Below are positions 43,015-53,781 of a stretch of DNA of 64,000 bases, one piece after another. Under the pieces are notes generated by a model. That model searched no databases. It was not told where the DNA came from and worked only from the letters and a program-made list of their open reading frames with translations. The DNA is taken from contig NZ_JAAITA010000002.1 in assembly GCF_013304445.1 (NCBI RefSeq), forward strand, positions 186,001-250,000, read 5' to 3'. The number at the start of each line of letters is the position of its first letter. Positions within the stretch are counted from its first letter, which is position 1. The position numbers and the translations under genes were made by a program. Source of the stretch: Blautia hansenii. Its GTDB lineage: Bacteria; Bacillota; Clostridia; Lachnospirales; Lachnospiraceae.

Positions 43015-45855
43015 TCATCTCAAATATTTTGACACATATTGACCCGTATAGGAAAACGGATTGGCTGCAACTTCTTCGGGAGTTCCCTTAGCAATCACAG
43101 TTCCTCCCTTATCTCCGCCTTCCGGCCCGATATCAATAATGTAATCCGCTGTCTTTATTACATCTAAATTGTGCTCTATGACAACAACCGTATTGCCGCC
43201 CTCAGAAAGACGCTGCAGAATCTCTATCAGCTTGTGAACATCTGCAAAATGCAGCCCTGTCGTCGGCTCATCCAAAATATAAATGGTCTTTCCTGTGCTT
43301 CTCTTGCTCAGTTCAGACGCCAGTTTAATTCTCTGCGCTTCTCCCCCGGAAAGCTCGGTAGAGGGCTGACCCAAACGAATATAAGAAAGCCCTACATCAT
43401 AAAGTGTCTGTATTTTTCTCTTAATGGAAGGCACATGGTCAAAAAATTCCAGCGCTTCTTCCACTGTCATATTCAGTACATCATAAATGCTTTTTCCCTT
43501 ATATTTTACTTCCAGAGTTTCCCGATTGTATCGTTTCCCATGGCATACCTCACAGGGTACATATACGTCCGGCAAAAAATGCATTTCTATTTTCAGAATA
43601 CCATCACCACTGCAGGCCTCGCATCGTCCGCCTTTCACGTTAAAACTAAACCTTCCCTTTTTATATCCTCTGGCCTTAGCATCGGCGGTAGCAGCAAACA
43701 AATCACGAATCTGGTCAAAAACTCCGGTATAAGTGGCTGGATTAGACCTCGGAGTCCTTCCAATCGGAGACTGGTCTATATCAATGACCTTATCTAACTG
43801 TTCTACGCCCTCAATACACTTATGTTTGCCCGGAATAATTCTGGCTCTATTCAGTTTTCTTGCCAGACTTTTATATAAAATTTCATTTACCAGGGAACTT
43901 TTACCGGAACCGGAAACTCCGGTCACACAGGTCATAATCCCCAGAGGTATCTTCACATCAATATTTTTCAGATTATTTTCCGCTGCTTTCCGAATCGTTA
44001 AAAACCCTGCGGGTTTTCTCCGCACAGAAGGCACCGGTATCTGCAGTTTCCCGCTTAAATACTGTCCGGTAATGGATTTAGGATTTTGCATGATTTCCTC
44101 AGCCGTTCCCATGGCTACCAGTTGTCCGCCGTGTTCGCCTGCTCCCGGTCCGATATCCACCACGCAGTCAGCCGCCCGCATGGTATCCTCATCATGCTCT
44201 ACCACAATCAGTGTATTTCCCAAATCTCTTAAATGCTTTAATGTAGCCAGCAGTTTATCATTGTCCCTCTGGTGCAGACCAATACTGGGCTCATCAAGAA
44301 TATACGCCACTCCCACAAGGCCGGAACCTATCTGGGTAGCCAGACGGATTCTCTGAGCTTCTCCGCCGGAAAGAGTTCCTGTGGCTCTTGCCAGTGTCAG
44401 ATAATCCAGTCCTACATTCACCAGAAATCCGACTCTGGCCCGGATTTCTTTCAGCACCTGCTCTCCGATTATCTGTTGGGTAGGGGTCAGTTCCAGATGA
44501 TTGAGGAATTCCTGCAGGCATTCGATGGACATAGAAGTAACCTCATGAATATTTTTATCTCCCACAGTCACAGCCAGGGCTTCCGGTTTCAGACGCTGTC
44601 CCTTACAGGAAGGACACGGCGTAATCCGCATAAAACTTTCATATTCCTGCTTCATCGTATCGGAACCGGTCTCACGGTAACGCCGCCCCACATTCTTTAC
44701 AATTCCCTCGAAAGCCACATCATAAACGCCTTCTCCTCTCTGGCCTTTATAATATACTTTCACCTCTTTTCCATTGGTTCCGTGAATCAGCACATCCTGG
44801 ATGTGCTGAGGATAGTCTTCAAAAGGCGTATCCAAATCAAAACCATATTCTTTTGCCAGCGCGTCTAAAATGGCCCTTGTAAAACTGCCTTTGTCCGTGC
44901 AGGACTGCCACCCCATAACCGCAATTGCCCCCTGGGAAATGCTGAGGCTCCTGTCCGGTATCATTAAATCCACATCAAATTCCATACGGTACCCCAAGCC
45001 AAAACAGGAGGGACACGCACCAAAGGGATTATTAAAAGAAAAGCTTCTGGGCTCTATTTCATCAATACTGATACCACAGTCCGGACATGCGAAACTCTGG
45101 CTGAAATTTATCTGTTTTCCATCCATGGTATCCACTACAAGCCTTCCCTCTGCCAGATTCAAAACGGTTTCTATGGAATCCGTCAGCCTTTTTTCAATGC
45201 CTTCCTTTACAATCAGACGGTCCACTACAATCTCTATATTATGCTTGATATTTTTATCCAGCTTGATTTCTTCGCTGAGTTCGTACAGATTTCCGTCAAT
45301 CTGTACACGCACATAACCACTTTTTCCAGCCTGCTCCAAAAGTTTGGCATGGGTTCCTTTTCGCCCTCTTACCACAGGTGCCAGAAGCTGAATTTTCGTT
45401 CTTTCCGGCAGCCCCATAATATGATCTACCATCTGGTCTACAGTCTGTTTCCGAATTTCCCGCCCGCACTTGGGACAATGGGGAATCCCCACACGGGCGT
45501 AGAGAAGTCGAAAATAATCGTAGATTTCCGTAACCGTTCCCACGGTAGAACGAGGATTTCGGTTGGTAGATTTCTGGTCAATGGAAATGGCAGGAGAAAG
45601 TCCCTCAATACTCTCCACATCCGGCTTCTCCATCTGCCCCAGGAACTGTCGGGCATAAGAAGAAAGTGATTCCATATAACGTCTCTGTCCCTCTGCATAA
45701 ATAGTATCAAAGGCCAGAGAACTTTTACCGGAACCACTGAGGCCGGTAAGCACTACCAACTCATTTCTGGGAATATCCACGTCCAGATTCTTCAGATTGT
45801 TTTCATTCGCGCCTCTTATTTTAATAAATTGTCTTGCCTGCATTTTAACTGCCAT
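43015..45855 (-). CDS. uvrA: Excinuclease ABC subunit UvrA
   Basis: The 946-residue DNA damage-recognition ATPase of nucleotide excision repair. Two ABC halves are seen, Walker [16 protein letters not shown] near residue 32 and [15 protein letters not shown] near residue 640, each with an ABC signature (LSGGEAQRI). Zinc-binding Cys pairs appear as CPKCG, CPDCG and CEACSGDG. Start at ATG 45855 with GGAGAG 8 bases before; an ATG 42 bases earlier is inside the leader. uvrB is not adjacent. An SOS-like box overlaps the promoter, so it is probably LexA controlled. Confidence 0.98.
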   Translation of the reverse strand: MAVKMQARQFIKIRGANENNLKNLDVDIPRNELVVLTGLSGSGKSSLAFDTIYAEGQRRYMESLSSYARQFLGQMEKPDVESIEGLSPAISIDQKSTNRNPRSTVGTVTEIYDYFRLLYARVGIPHCPKCGREIRKQTVDQMVDHIMGLPERTKIQLLAPVVRGRKGTHAKLLEQAGKSGYVRVQIDGNLYELSEEIKLDKNIKHNIEIVVDRLIVKEGIEKRLTDSIETVLNLAEGRLVVDTMDGKQINFSQSFACPDCGISIDEIEPRSFSFNNPFGACPSCFGLGYRMEFDVDLMIPDRSLSISQGAIAVMGWQSCTDKGSFTRAILDALAKEYGFDLDTPFEDYPQHIQDVLIHGTNGKEVKVYYKGQRGEGVYDVAFEGIVKNVGRRYRETGSDTMKQEYESFMRITPCPSCKGQRLKPEALAVTVGDKNIHEVTSMSIECLQEFLNHLELTPTQQIIGEQVLKEIRARVGFLVNVGLDYLTLARATGTLSGGEAQRIRLATQIGSGLVGVAYILDEPSIGLHQRDNDKLLATLKHLRDLGNTLIVVEHDEDTMRAADCVVDIGPGAGEHGGQLVAMGTAEEIMQNPKSITGQYLSGKLQIPVPSVRRKPAGFLTIRKAAENNLKNIDVKIPLGIMTCVTGVSGSGKSSLVNEILYKSLARKLNRARIIPGKHKCIEGVEQLDKVIDIDQSPIGRTPRSNPATYTGVFDQIRDLFAATADAKARGYKKGRFSFNVKGGRCEACSGDGILKIEMHFLPDVYVPCEVCHGKRYNRETLEVKYKGKSIYDVLNMTVEEALEFFDHVPSIKRKIQTLYDVGLSYIRLGQPSTELSGGEAQRIKLASELSKRSTGKTIYILDEPTTGLHFADVHKLIEILQRLSEGGNTVVVIEHNLDVIKTADYIIDIGPEGGDKGGTVIAKGTPEEVAANPFSYTGQYVSKYLR

Positions 45856-45916
45856 AGTCTTTTCTCTCCAATAATATTTATCTTTATCTGCTTCCATCCG
45901 TTTTATTCGTAAAATA

Positions 45917-45945
45917 ACTATATCATATTTCGAGGTCTTTTACAA
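45917..45945 (-). promoter_or_regulatory. Promoter of uvrA
   Basis: Minus strand TTGTAA (45940-45945), 17-base spacer, TATAGT (45917-45922) with TGA before it (extended -10). Overlapped by the SOS-like box. Confidence 0.65.
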
Positions 45946-45956
45946 ACATTTGTTCT
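45943..45956. promoter_or_regulatory. LexA (SOS) box in the uvrA promoter
   Basis: CAAACATTTGTTCT on the plus strand, that is AGAACAAATGTTTG on the minus strand. It fits the Gram-positive GAAC-N4-GTTC dyad with one mismatch, and overlaps the -35 box of uvrA, a usual LexA target in Bacillus-type regulons. Confidence 0.6.
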
Positions 45957-46028
45957 GTTTTTTAATTCACAAAAATCCGGACAGAAAACAGCGAAAAACT
46001 GTGTACTTTTTAATCCCGCATATGAAAA

Positions 46029-46100
46029 GAAACTGCCGCATTAAGGGCAGGTCGGGAACGGAAATACCTCTTCCTGACTGCTGTTAATACGACAGCTTTC
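46029..46100 (-). terminator. Long imperfect hairpin after the CBS protein gene
   Basis: Outer arms GAAACTGCCGCATTAA (46029-46044) and TTAATACGACAGCTTTC (46084-46100) pair with G-U pairs and a bulge; an inner stem (GCAGGTCGGGAA with TTCCTGACTGC) extends it. On the minus strand it is followed by TTTTCA. Shares GCCGCATTAAG with the repeat at 15810. Confidence 0.5.
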
Positions 46101-46104
46101 TATT

Positions 46105-46524
46105 TTATACTTTTTGCTGCTCTTTCGTTCCTGAAGAACAGATATACTGCATAATATCTCTTCTCGTCACAATTCCAATAAAATTTTTCTGGTCATCGAT
46201 TACCGGTACAAAATTCTGACGCATGGCCTTATCCAGCAAATCCTCCATGTCCGAATCCACCCGCACCGGCGTATAGTCTGCCCTTCTCTTAAAAGAAGTA
46301 ATCGGCACTTCCTCTGCACCTTTCAAATTCAAATCTCCGCGTTTTTTTAATCCCCACAATAAATCGCCTTCTGTAATCGTCCCCACATATTTGCCTTTTT
46401 CGTTAATAACGGGTATGCAGGAATATTTATGGTATTCCATTTTTTCAAGCACCTGTCTCAAGCTGAAAGTATCATAAATATAAGCTACATCTACTTTGGG
46501 GGTAAGAAAAAATAAAATATTCAT
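46105..46524 (-). CDS. CBS-domain protein
   Basis: A 139-residue protein made of two CBS motifs (about 8-60 and 70-130), a Bateman module that binds adenine nucleotides and usually regulates a partner. First motif seen as CIPVINEKGKYVGTITEGDL, second as VPVIDDQKNFIGIVTRRDI. No catalytic or membrane domain is fused. Start at ATG 46524 with GGGGAGG 7 bases upstream. It stands alone between hemW and uvrA; its partner is unknown. The gap upstream has an A/T-rich 8-bp inverted repeat (AACTTTAT/ATAAAGTT near 46595-46620). Confidence 0.88.
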   Translation of the reverse strand: MNILFFLTPKVDVAYIYDTFSLRQVLEKMEYHKYSCIPVINEKGKYVGTITEGDLLWGLKKRGDLNLKGAEEVPITSFKRRADYTPVRVDSDMEDLLDKAMRQNFVPVIDDQKNFIGIVTRRDIMQYICSSGTKEQQKV

Positions 46525-46637
46525 GGTGTTCCTCCCCTGTTTTCTCCCTTTATTCTGCCACACTGCCACAGAGAAATCCAGAACAAAAGCATTAAACTTT
46601 ATTAAAATTCTATAAAGTTGTATTACATGTTAATTTG

Positions 46638-47780
46638 TCAGTCAAAGAGAAATTCTAACAGGACTGCATTGCTTAAAAGAACACCTTCTTCTGAAAGATA
46701 CACCCTGTCCTTATGTTCCTTCAACATCCCGTTTTCCAGACATTTGTGCAGAGCCTTTTCATAAACCATATCCATTTCCTGACCGAAAATGCGGCGAAAT
46801 TCTTTTCTGGATACGCCTCTTGTCTTTCTGAGCCCCAGAAACATAAATTCTTCCATCTGCCGGGCTTCCTCCAGAAACTGCACGTCCTCCCGCATGGTTT
46901 TGGGTTGTCCACAGCGTTCCAGGTACGTTTTCATATCTTTTGTATTACTCACGCGAATATTTCGCACCATAGATGCTGCTCCAAGTCCCAGCCCCAGATA
47001 GTCGCCCCGTTCCCAGTATTTCAGATTGTGGCGGGATTCTTTCCCCGGTTTTGCGTAATTGGAAATTTCGTATTGCTCATAGCCCTGTTCCTTTAAGAAG
47101 CTTCCGGTCCACAGATAAATTTCCCGGCTTTCCTCTTCATCGGGAAGAAGTTCCTCATGTTCTGCATATTTTTCATAGAAAGGAGTTTCCGCTTCTATAA
47201 TAAGCTGGTATACGGAAATATGCTCCGGAGACAAAGCAGACAACGCAGCCAGTTCTTCTTTCCACTCCTCCAGTTTCTGCCCCGGTATAGAAGAAATCAG
47301 GTCCACACTAATGTTGGTAAATCCTGCCTTTCGAGCCAGTTCATAGCTTTCCAGAAATTCTTCGTAGGAATGGATTCGCCCAAGGACCTCCAGTTTTTCA
47401 TTCTTCACAGACTGCAACCCTATACTGAGACGGTTTACACCATTTTCTTTGTAACACTGCAGCTTTTCTTCCGTTACTGTTCCCGGATTCATCTCCAGTG
47501 TAATTTCCGGTTTCTTTTCCAATTCAAAAACTTCCTGAATGTTTCCAAGAACTCCTTCCATCTGTCCGGCTTCCAGCACAGAAGGGGTTCCGCCTCCCAC
47601 AAAGACGGTAGATACCCGATAGCCTCTGGCAAATTCCCGGTAGCTTTCGATTTCCTTTAACAAGGCCTGCACATAGGTTTCCTTTTCCTCTGATGTTCCG
47701 CACCAGGATAAAAAGTCACAGTAACCGCATTTTTTTACACAAAAAGGAATATGCACATACAACCCTAACTCTTTCTTCAT
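46638..47780 (-). CDS. hemW: Haem chaperone/radical SAM protein HemW
   Basis: A 380-residue radical SAM protein of the HemN-like HemW group. The iron-sulfur ligands are Cys14-x3-Cys18-x2-Cys21 (IPFCVKKCGYCDF), preceded by YVHIPFC, and the C-terminal HemN domain is present (RHNLKYWERGDYLGLGLGA). HemW binds haem and may insert it into respiratory proteins; it is not the coproporphyrinogen oxidase HemN. It starts 20 bases after lepA, the same pair order as in Bacillus, so it is probably co-transcribed with lepA. Confidence 0.95.
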   Translation of the reverse strand: MKKELGLYVHIPFCVKKCGYCDFLSWCGTSEEKETYVQALLKEIESYREFARGYRVSTVFVGGGTPSVLEAGQMEGVLGNIQEVFELEKKPEITLEMNPGTVTEEKLQCYKENGVNRLSIGLQSVKNEKLEVLGRIHSYEEFLESYELARKAGFTNISVDLISSIPGQKLEEWKEELAALSALSPEHISVYQLIIEAETPFYEKYAEHEELLPDEEESREIYLWTGSFLKEQGYEQYEISNYAKPGKESRHNLKYWERGDYLGLGLGAASMVRNIRVSNTKDMKTYLERCGQPKTMREDVQFLEEARQMEEFMFLGLRKTRGVSRKEFRRIFGQEMDMVYEKALHKCLENGMLKEHKDRVYLSEEGVLLSNAVLLEFLFD

Positions 47781-47799
47781 AAATACCTTCCCCGATTTC

Positions 47800-49614
47800 T
47801 TATTTATCGTCCAGCTTCAGCACACTCATAAAGGCCTTCTGCGGAATTTCTACGTTTCCAATCTGGCGCATACGTTTCTTTCCTTCCTTCTGTTTTTCCA
47901 GAAGTTTTCTCTTACGGGAAATATCGCCGCCGTAACATTTTGCCAGTACATCTTTTCGCATGGCTTTTACCGTTTCTCTGGCAATAATTTTACTTCCCAC
48001 AGCCGCCTGAATGGGGATTTCAAAGAGCTGTCTCGGGATTTCCTCTTTCAGCTTTTCACACATTTTTCTGCCTCTTTCATAAGCAGAATCTGCAAATACA
48101 ATAAAGGACAATGCGTCTACTTCTTCTTTGTTTACCAGAATATCCAGTTTTACCAGATTGCTCTGCTCATATCCCAGCATTTCATAATCAAAGGATGCAT
48201 AACCTCTGGAACGAGATTTCAAAGCGTCAAAAAAATCATAAATAATTTCATTTAAAGGCAGGTGATAATGCAGCAGCGCTCTGGTGGTTTCCATGTATTC
48301 CATGCCCTGATACTGCCCTCTTCTCTCCTGACACAAATCCATAATCGGTCCAATGAACTCTGTAGTTACCATAATTTCCGCCTTTACCATAGGCTCTTCC
48401 ATGTATTCGATTTCTGACGGGTCGGGAAGATTGGACGGGTTGGTCAAGTCAATAACTTCTCCGTTGGTCTTATGCACTTTATACACAACGCCAGGAGCCG
48501 TTGTCACCAAGTCCAGATTATATTCTCTTTCCAGTCTCTCCTGAATAATTTCCAAATGTAACAGTCCCAAAAAGCCGCAGCGGAATCCAAATCCCAGGGC
48601 GATAGAGGTCTCAGGTTCAAAAAACAGCGACGCATCGTTTAGCTGCAATTTTTCCAGGGCGTCACGCAAATCCTGATATTTCGCTCCGTCTGCCGGATAA
48701 ACACCACAGAATACCATGGGATTCACTTTTTTGTATCCCGGCAGAGGTTCTGCACAGGGACGGTCAAAATCTGTGATGGTATCGCCTACCCGTGTATCCG
48801 TTACGTTTTTAATGCTGGCTGTAATGTATCCTACCATACCTGCGGAAAGTTCTTCGCATGGAATAAACTGTCCAGCTCCGAAATACCCTACTTCCACAAC
48901 CTCTTCCACAGCTCCGGTTGCCATCATACGGATTTTAGTACCTTTTTTCACAGTTCCTTCTTTGATACGGCAGAACACAATAACACCTTTGTAGGAATCA
49001 TAAATAGAATCAAAAATCAATGCCTGCAGCGGATTTTCAGGACTTCCTGACGGCGCTGGAATTTTCGTTACAATCTGTTCTAAAACCTCTTCCACATTCA
49101 AGCCTGTCTTGGCTGAAATCAAAGGTGCGTCCTGTGCTTCAATGCCGATAACGTCTTCAATTTCATTCATAACACGTTCTGGTTCCGCACTGGGCAAGTC
49201 AATTTTGTTAATAACGGGAAATACATCCAAGTCATGGTCCAGGGCCAGATAAACATTGGCAAGGGTCTGAGCCTCAATCCCCTGGGCTGCGTCCACTACC
49301 AGAATGGCTCCGTCACAGGCTGCCAGGCTCCTGGATACCTCATAGTTAAAATCCACGTGTCCCGGTGTATCAATCAGATTGAAAATGTATTCTTCTCCGT
49401 CCTTGGCTTTGTATACAATACGCACAGCCTGGGACTTAATGGTAATTCCTCTTTCTCTCTCCAAATCCATATTGTCCAGAACCTGGGCCTGCATTTCCCG
49501 GTTTGTCAGAAGCCCTGTCTTTTCAATAATCCTGTCTGCCAGGGTAGATTTTCCATGGTCAATATGGGCAATAATACAAAAATTACGAATTTTGCTCTGG
49601 TCTATTGATGGCAT
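47800..49614 (-). CDS. lepA: Translation elongation factor 4 (LepA)
   Basis: A 604-residue ribosome-bound GTPase implicated in translation quality and initiation. The G domain has [13 protein letters not shown] (P loop), DTPGHVDF (G3) and NKIDL (G4). The elongation-factor domains and the LepA-specific C-terminal domain ([26 protein letters not shown]) follow. A TTGATA-17-TATACT promoter lies within the end of the preceding gene, which would allow expression independent of the glycan operon. hemW follows. Confidence 0.98.
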   Translation of the reverse strand: MPSIDQSKIRNFCIIAHIDHGKSTLADRIIEKTGLLTNREMQAQVLDNMDLERERGITIKSQAVRIVYKAKDGEEYIFNLIDTPGHVDFNYEVSRSLAACDGAILVVDAAQGIEAQTLANVYLALDHDLDVFPVINKIDLPSAEPERVMNEIEDVIGIEAQDAPLISAKTGLNVEEVLEQIVTKIPAPSGSPENPLQALIFDSIYDSYKGVIVFCRIKEGTVKKGTKIRMMATGAVEEVVEVGYFGAGQFIPCEELSAGMVGYITASIKNVTDTRVGDTITDFDRPCAEPLPGYKKVNPMVFCGVYPADGAKYQDLRDALEKLQLNDASLFFEPETSIALGFGFRCGFLGLLHLEIIQERLEREYNLDLVTTAPGVVYKVHKTNGEVIDLTNPSNLPDPSEIEYMEEPMVKAEIMVTTEFIGPIMDLCQERRGQYQGMEYMETTRALLHYHLPLNEIIYDFFDALKSRSRGYASFDYEMLGYEQSNLVKLDILVNKEEVDALSFIVFADSAYERGRKMCEKLKEEIPRQLFEIPIQAAVGSKIIARETVKAMRKDVLAKCYGGDISRKRKLLEKQKEGKKRMRQIGNVEIPQKAFMSVLKLDDK

Positions 49615-49663
49615 ATAAATTCCTCCTATGCTCTTTTCTCCTATATCTCAAACATACAGTCTG

Positions 49664-49692
49664 AGTATATCATGATACTCAGTGGTTATCAA
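49664..49692 (-). promoter_or_regulatory. Promoter of lepA-hemW inside the ltaS-like gene end
   Basis: Minus strand TTGATA (49687-49692), 17-base spacer, TATACT (49664-49669) preceded by TGA (extended -10). The -35 lies in the last codons of the ltaS-like gene. Confidence 0.7.
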
Positions 49693-51688
49693 ACAAATTT
49701 CTGTACTGGATTTTCTCATATTCCTGAATTTCTTCAAATTGCAGGGCTTCGTCCCAGGTGAACCATTCTCCCTGACTGTTTTTCACACCGTAAACATTGA
49801 CAACCGGGTAGCTTTCGTAAAGGTTTTCCAGGTATTTCTGATAATCTGTCAGCGGAATGCCTGCCGCTTCACATAGCAAAGAGGACAAATAGTTCAGACT
49901 GATATTTTCATATTCTTTCTCTGTAATATCATAATTTGCGTAAATCATAAAAGGAACCTGATATTCCAGAGCTGTTTTTTCCGCCGGATTTCCTGTGGCA
50001 GTCTCTGACAAAGCCTCATACAGCTCTTCCTCTATCTTAGGATAATGGTCGCCGAACATACAGACTACCACAGGTTCTTCCTCCTGTTCAAAATACTGTA
50101 GCAATTCTTCCAATGCCCTGTCAGATTCTTCTATAAGAGTTAAATATTCCTCTGCCCATACAAAATTTTCTCCGGGACTTGTAATCTGTATAGGATTCGG
50201 CATACCTGCGCCTGTGTATCCACCGTGATTCTGCATGGTCACATTGAAAAGAAAGACCGGTCCTTCCTCCTTACGTTTCTCAAATTCTTCTATCAGTATG
50301 CTGTAATCTCCTCTGTCAGAAACCAGATTCCGCAGTGTTTCCGGATTTTTCATATTCTCTAGATAGAGGGACGCATCAAAATCCAAAAACTGATATACAT
50401 TTTTCCGATTCCATCCACTACTGTCCATAGGATGTATAAACACCGAGGTGTAACCCTCATCCTTTAACTGACTATTGAGGCTGGGAGTTCCCTGTTTGAC
50501 ATAATTCTGATAAGGAATGGTTCCGCTTGGAAAAAACGCATTGGAAAAGCCTGTTAAAAACTCAAATTCCGAGTTCGCTGTCCAACCCCCGAAAACAGGT
50601 ACGCTGGCAAATCCCTTTATGACATTTTCCTGCCTTGCATCCCAGTTTGGCATAATCTCTCTACTGGTTTGTATCGCTCCCAGCTTTCTGAAATCGGAAA
50701 AGGATTCATTCATAATAGCAATGATATGGGGATTCTCAACATTTTCGGTTTTTTCCACTTTTAGACTCGTCCCTCCCAAAGACCCTTTTTCCAATTCCAA
50801 ATCCGCAGCCGCTTTCTGCTGATATCCGTCAGGCTTCTGCACTTTCAGAAAAGGAAGTCCTGCTGCAAAATCCAACAAGGCCCCATGGTCTTTCTCGCTA
50901 GCCTCCAGTTCCCACAAATAAGGTTTTACAGAATAAGTTTCCAAAAAAGTTTCATTGGATATCAAAAAAGATAAAACCAGAACAAAGCAAAGGCTAACTG
51001 CTCCAGTTGCTATGCGGTCTCTTCTGTGATTTTCATAAGAAAGATAAAAGGCTGCAATAATGAGCAGGATTGCCCAAAGAATAACCGCTACTCTCTTTTC
51101 CGTAAAATCCAGTGTATATCCTCCTGCCACATTTGCGGCAGTCTGAATTGCATAAACATCTGCAGCCCGAAGTCCGTTTCCCCGGAACTCTTTTACAAAA
51201 CTGTATAAAAGTCCGTAAAATGTAAAAATTCCGGTTCCCACAGCTATTGTCCATGCAAAGCGATTAATGAAAAAATATAAAATCACAAAAACTGTCAAGA
51301 TTAAAAAATAATTCAGAAATACAAATAAAAATTTCATCTGTGCCACGGAATTATCGTGCAGTGTCTCTATGGCACCCAAAGCAAATGCCGGAGCTGCTAA
51401 AAATAAGACAACAGACAGACATTCTCTCACCTTATCTGATACTCTTATTTTTCCCAAAAGTCCCAAAAGCAGAACTCCATCCAGGCAAAACAAACCGCGC
51501 AGTTTTTCCGTCTCGGCATTCAGTCCCTTCTCCAGGAACACCCAGAAACATATGTACATCAAAAAGGCTGCTGCTGTACCTGTACTCCTCAGCCTGCTAC
51601 TTTCCTTAAACATGTATTCATACAGCCTTTTCCCACTTTCCAGTATTTTTCCATTTCTTACTTTTGTGTTTGCATTTATCTTTTTCAT
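49679..51688 (-). CDS. LTA synthase-like sulfatase-fold phosphotransferase
   Basis: A 669-residue membrane enzyme of the LtaS/alkaline-phosphatase-like group. About six membrane helices occupy residues 35-265; the extracellular domain has the metal and catalytic motifs IAIMNESFSD, GGWTANSEFEFLTG (the catalytic Thr), and MFGDHYPKIEEE. LtaS enzymes move glycerol-phosphate from phosphatidylglycerol onto lipoteichoic acid; relatives such as OpgB/MdoB-type modify other glycans with phosphoglycerol. It lies after the glycan operon with a 97-base gap containing a hairpin. LicD and IspD-like genes upstream make a phosphodiester-modified polymer plausible. Confidence 0.85.
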   Translation of the reverse strand: MKKINANTKVRNGKILESGKRLYEYMFKESSRLRSTGTAAAFLMYICFWVFLEKGLNAETEKLRGLFCLDGVLLLGLLGKIRVSDKVRECLSVVLFLAAPAFALGAIETLHDNSVAQMKFLFVFLNYFLILTVFVILYFFINRFAWTIAVGTGIFTFYGLLYSFVKEFRGNGLRAADVYAIQTAANVAGGYTLDFTEKRVAVILWAILLIIAAFYLSYENHRRDRIATGAVSLCFVLVLSFLISNETFLETYSVKPYLWELEASEKDHGALLDFAAGLPFLKVQKPDGYQQKAAADLELEKGSLGGTSLKVEKTENVENPHIIAIMNESFSDFRKLGAIQTSREIMPNWDARQENVIKGFASVPVFGGWTANSEFEFLTGFSNAFFPSGTIPYQNYVKQGTPSLNSQLKDEGYTSVFIHPMDSSGWNRKNVYQFLDFDASLYLENMKNPETLRNLVSDRGDYSILIEEFEKRKEEGPVFLFNVTMQNHGGYTGAGMPNPIQITSPGENFVWAEEYLTLIEESDRALEELLQYFEQEEEPVVVCMFGDHYPKIEEELYEALSETATGNPAEKTALEYQVPFMIYANYDITEKEYENISLNYLSSLLCEAAGIPLTDYQKYLENLYESYPVVNVYGVKNSQGEWFTWDEALQFEEIQEYEKIQYRNLFDNH

Positions 51689-51735
51689 GCTTGTAAATTC
51701 CTCATAATTTCAAAATTTCCGTATCTATACACAAG

Positions 51736-51787
51736 GAGGCTTTTGCAGGAAAAACATTTGGAATCATGCCCTTCCTGCGAAAGCCTC
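51736..51787 (-). terminator. Hairpin after the 51786 membrane-protein gene
   Basis: Arms GAGGCTTTTGCAGGAA (51736-51751) and TTCCTGCGAAAGCCTC (51772-51787), 16 bp with one mismatch or G-U pair, 20-base loop. It covers the stop codon. No clear U-run, so it may act as an RNA stabiliser or partial terminator between this gene and the ltaS-like gene. Confidence 0.45.
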
Positions 51788-53753
51788 ATTCTCGCGTTAT
51801 CACATCATAAATTCTGTAATTCCCCACCTGATTTTTCAGTTTAAACTTCACATTGTCTGATTCAAATTCGCTTAAATCACGATTCGTTAAAATATGCTTC
51901 ACATTCAAAGTTTTCAGTTCTTTTGCAGGCAATGTAATATTTAAATGGTCCGGAGCAGTCTGGGGATTCTCAAAAACAGTTTCTCCGTCTTCTTTCAGCT
52001 GCATGAAAATATGTACATACCTGTTGTAAGTATCCTCATAGATTCCTGTCGAATCCAGCTTTTTCCAGCGTTCCAGTACCGGATAGGTATTGGTGCAGTT
52101 TATGGTTGGCGCCCCTGTCATAATCGGAATGTTAATACAGGGGAATCCTATATTCTCCACTATCCAAAGCCCTTGTTTATCATCACTGTCTGCCTCGGCA
52201 GCAACTGCCTGTACTAATGGATTGGTATAAATAACATCTACGCCTTTGTGAATAGGATTGACAAACGCTCCGTTTAAAACCGCCAGAACGATACAGCCCC
52301 AGGCAAAAACTGTGCTTTTCCATTTGTACCACAGTATTCCCACAAGAATTAGGGAAACTGTAAGAATTACACAGACTGCTGCTACCTGCCTCTTTGCCAC
52401 ATACAGTTCCGGCAGACTTTTATATAGAAATACCATCGTTCCTCCGGCAAAGAAAACTCCAACAATTCCCACAGCTGCTTTTCCCGGCGCCTTTTCTGAA
52501 ATTACAGACGCATACAAAAGCAATATCAGACTGATAAAGCCCACTGCCAAAACAACTCTGTCTGGCTGACAATTACTAAGCAGAGTTGCTTTTGCCAGAA
52601 TCTCCGGCCATGGCAAAACACAATAAGCAGTCAAAAAGACTGTTCCTGTCAAAAGAGAAATCAGCATGGCATCCCTTTTCTTTTCCTTTATAAGAACCCA
52701 TAATCCCACAAGGATTCCCAATGGAAAAAAGGAAATCACACTGGCCTCTTCACACACATTTGTTCCGCCAAAAGCAGGCTCCATAAAAGGATACAAAATC
52801 CCCTGTGCCCAGTTAAAAAGTTTTCTGAGTGCTCCTCCTCCCGCAAAACTCCTTGTTCCGGGATAAGCAGTATTCATCACGGTCTGTATGGTATTCCATG
52901 ATTTGCAGACAATGGCTCCCATTGCAATTCCCAGAATCAGCAGAGCGCCTAAAATAACAGGAATATCTTTCTTCCAACACCACAAGTCTTTTTTATATTC
53001 TTTTGCTGTGATTCCTATAAGTAAAAACAGGAATACATATCCCAGCGGAATCTGCCATGGCGGATAAAATACCAGAATATAGCAACCTCCGCACCAAGCC
53101 AGTCCCAAAGCCAGAAGTATCTTTTTCCAATACTGCCTCTGGTTAAAATAAGCAGACACAATCAGCAAAACTGCCTGCCCAAACACCAACATCTCTACAA
53201 GTCCGTTAATGGCAAACCACCACTGCACAACAGGCGACAGACTGAGAAGTGCAGAATATGCCACAGCATAAGATTTTCTTCTGTTAAAAAGATACATACC
53301 AAGTTCAAAAGAAATCATAAGTAACGCAAGAAACCGCCCGCACCAGAAAAAGGAAAGGCCTCTGGCTGGTGCAAACAGCAGATATCCCCACTGAAAGGGC
53401 CGAAAAATCACTTCCCAGCTCAGAACCGGTTGTCCATACACAATAAACGCGTCTGTTTTCGCGCCTCTTAGAGTCTCTGAAAAGTAGGGAAAGCTCCCGT
53501 CCTTTGCAAAATACTGTGAAAATGCCATAGGTGTGTTCACAGCCCATTCATCGCTCCGAATCATTCTTGCTTGTCCAAACAAGTCTCCGTCTCCGCTTTG
53601 AGATTGTATTCCTATAAAATCCTCCCACATAGATATGGAAGAACCGCTTAATTCCAAAAATCCACTGACTGCAAAAACAACTACAATAATCAGATATCGA
53701 AAGCGATACAGAATTTCTCCTATTCCTGTACTTCTCTTTTTGCTATTTTCCAT
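51786..53753 (-). CDS. Polytopic GT-C-like membrane protein of the glycan operon
   Basis: A 655-residue membrane protein with about eleven or more hydrophobic segments and a C-terminal extracellular part of about 150 residues. Not assigned to a named family. An extracellular loop after the first helix (FGQARMIRSDEWAVNTPMAF) has acidic residues in the place where GT-C enzymes hold their catalytic Asp; the tail (LPAKELKTLNVKHILTNRDL) resembles membrane glycosyltransferases of the YfhO-like set. It is 28 bases after the DUF2142 gene. Likely role: transfer of a polyprenyl-linked sugar onto the operon's polymer; unproven. Confidence 0.65.
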   Translation of the reverse strand: MENSKKRSTGIGEILYRFRYLIIVVVFAVSGFLELSGSSISMWEDFIGIQSQSGDGDLFGQARMIRSDEWAVNTPMAFSQYFAKDGSFPYFSETLRGAKTDAFIVYGQPVLSWEVIFRPFQWGYLLFAPARGLSFFWCGRFLALLMISFELGMYLFNRRKSYAVAYSALLSLSPVVQWWFAINGLVEMLVFGQAVLLIVSAYFNQRQYWKKILLALGLAWCGGCYILVFYPPWQIPLGYVFLFLLIGITAKEYKKDLWCWKKDIPVILGALLILGIAMGAIVCKSWNTIQTVMNTAYPGTRSFAGGGALRKLFNWAQGILYPFMEPAFGGTNVCEEASVISFFPLGILVGLWVLIKEKKRDAMLISLLTGTVFLTAYCVLPWPEILAKATLLSNCQPDRVVLAVGFISLILLLYASVISEKAPGKAAVGIVGVFFAGGTMVFLYKSLPELYVAKRQVAAVCVILTVSLILVGILWYKWKSTVFAWGCIVLAVLNGAFVNPIHKGVDVIYTNPLVQAVAAEADSDDKQGLWIVENIGFPCINIPIMTGAPTINCTNTYPVLERWKKLDSTGIYEDTYNRYVHIFMQLKEDGETVFENPQTAPDHLNITLPAKELKTLNVKHILTNRDLSEFESDNVKFKLKNQVGNYRIYDVITRE

Positions 53754-53781
53754 AAATTTCTCCTTAGCTGAATCGTCTCAC

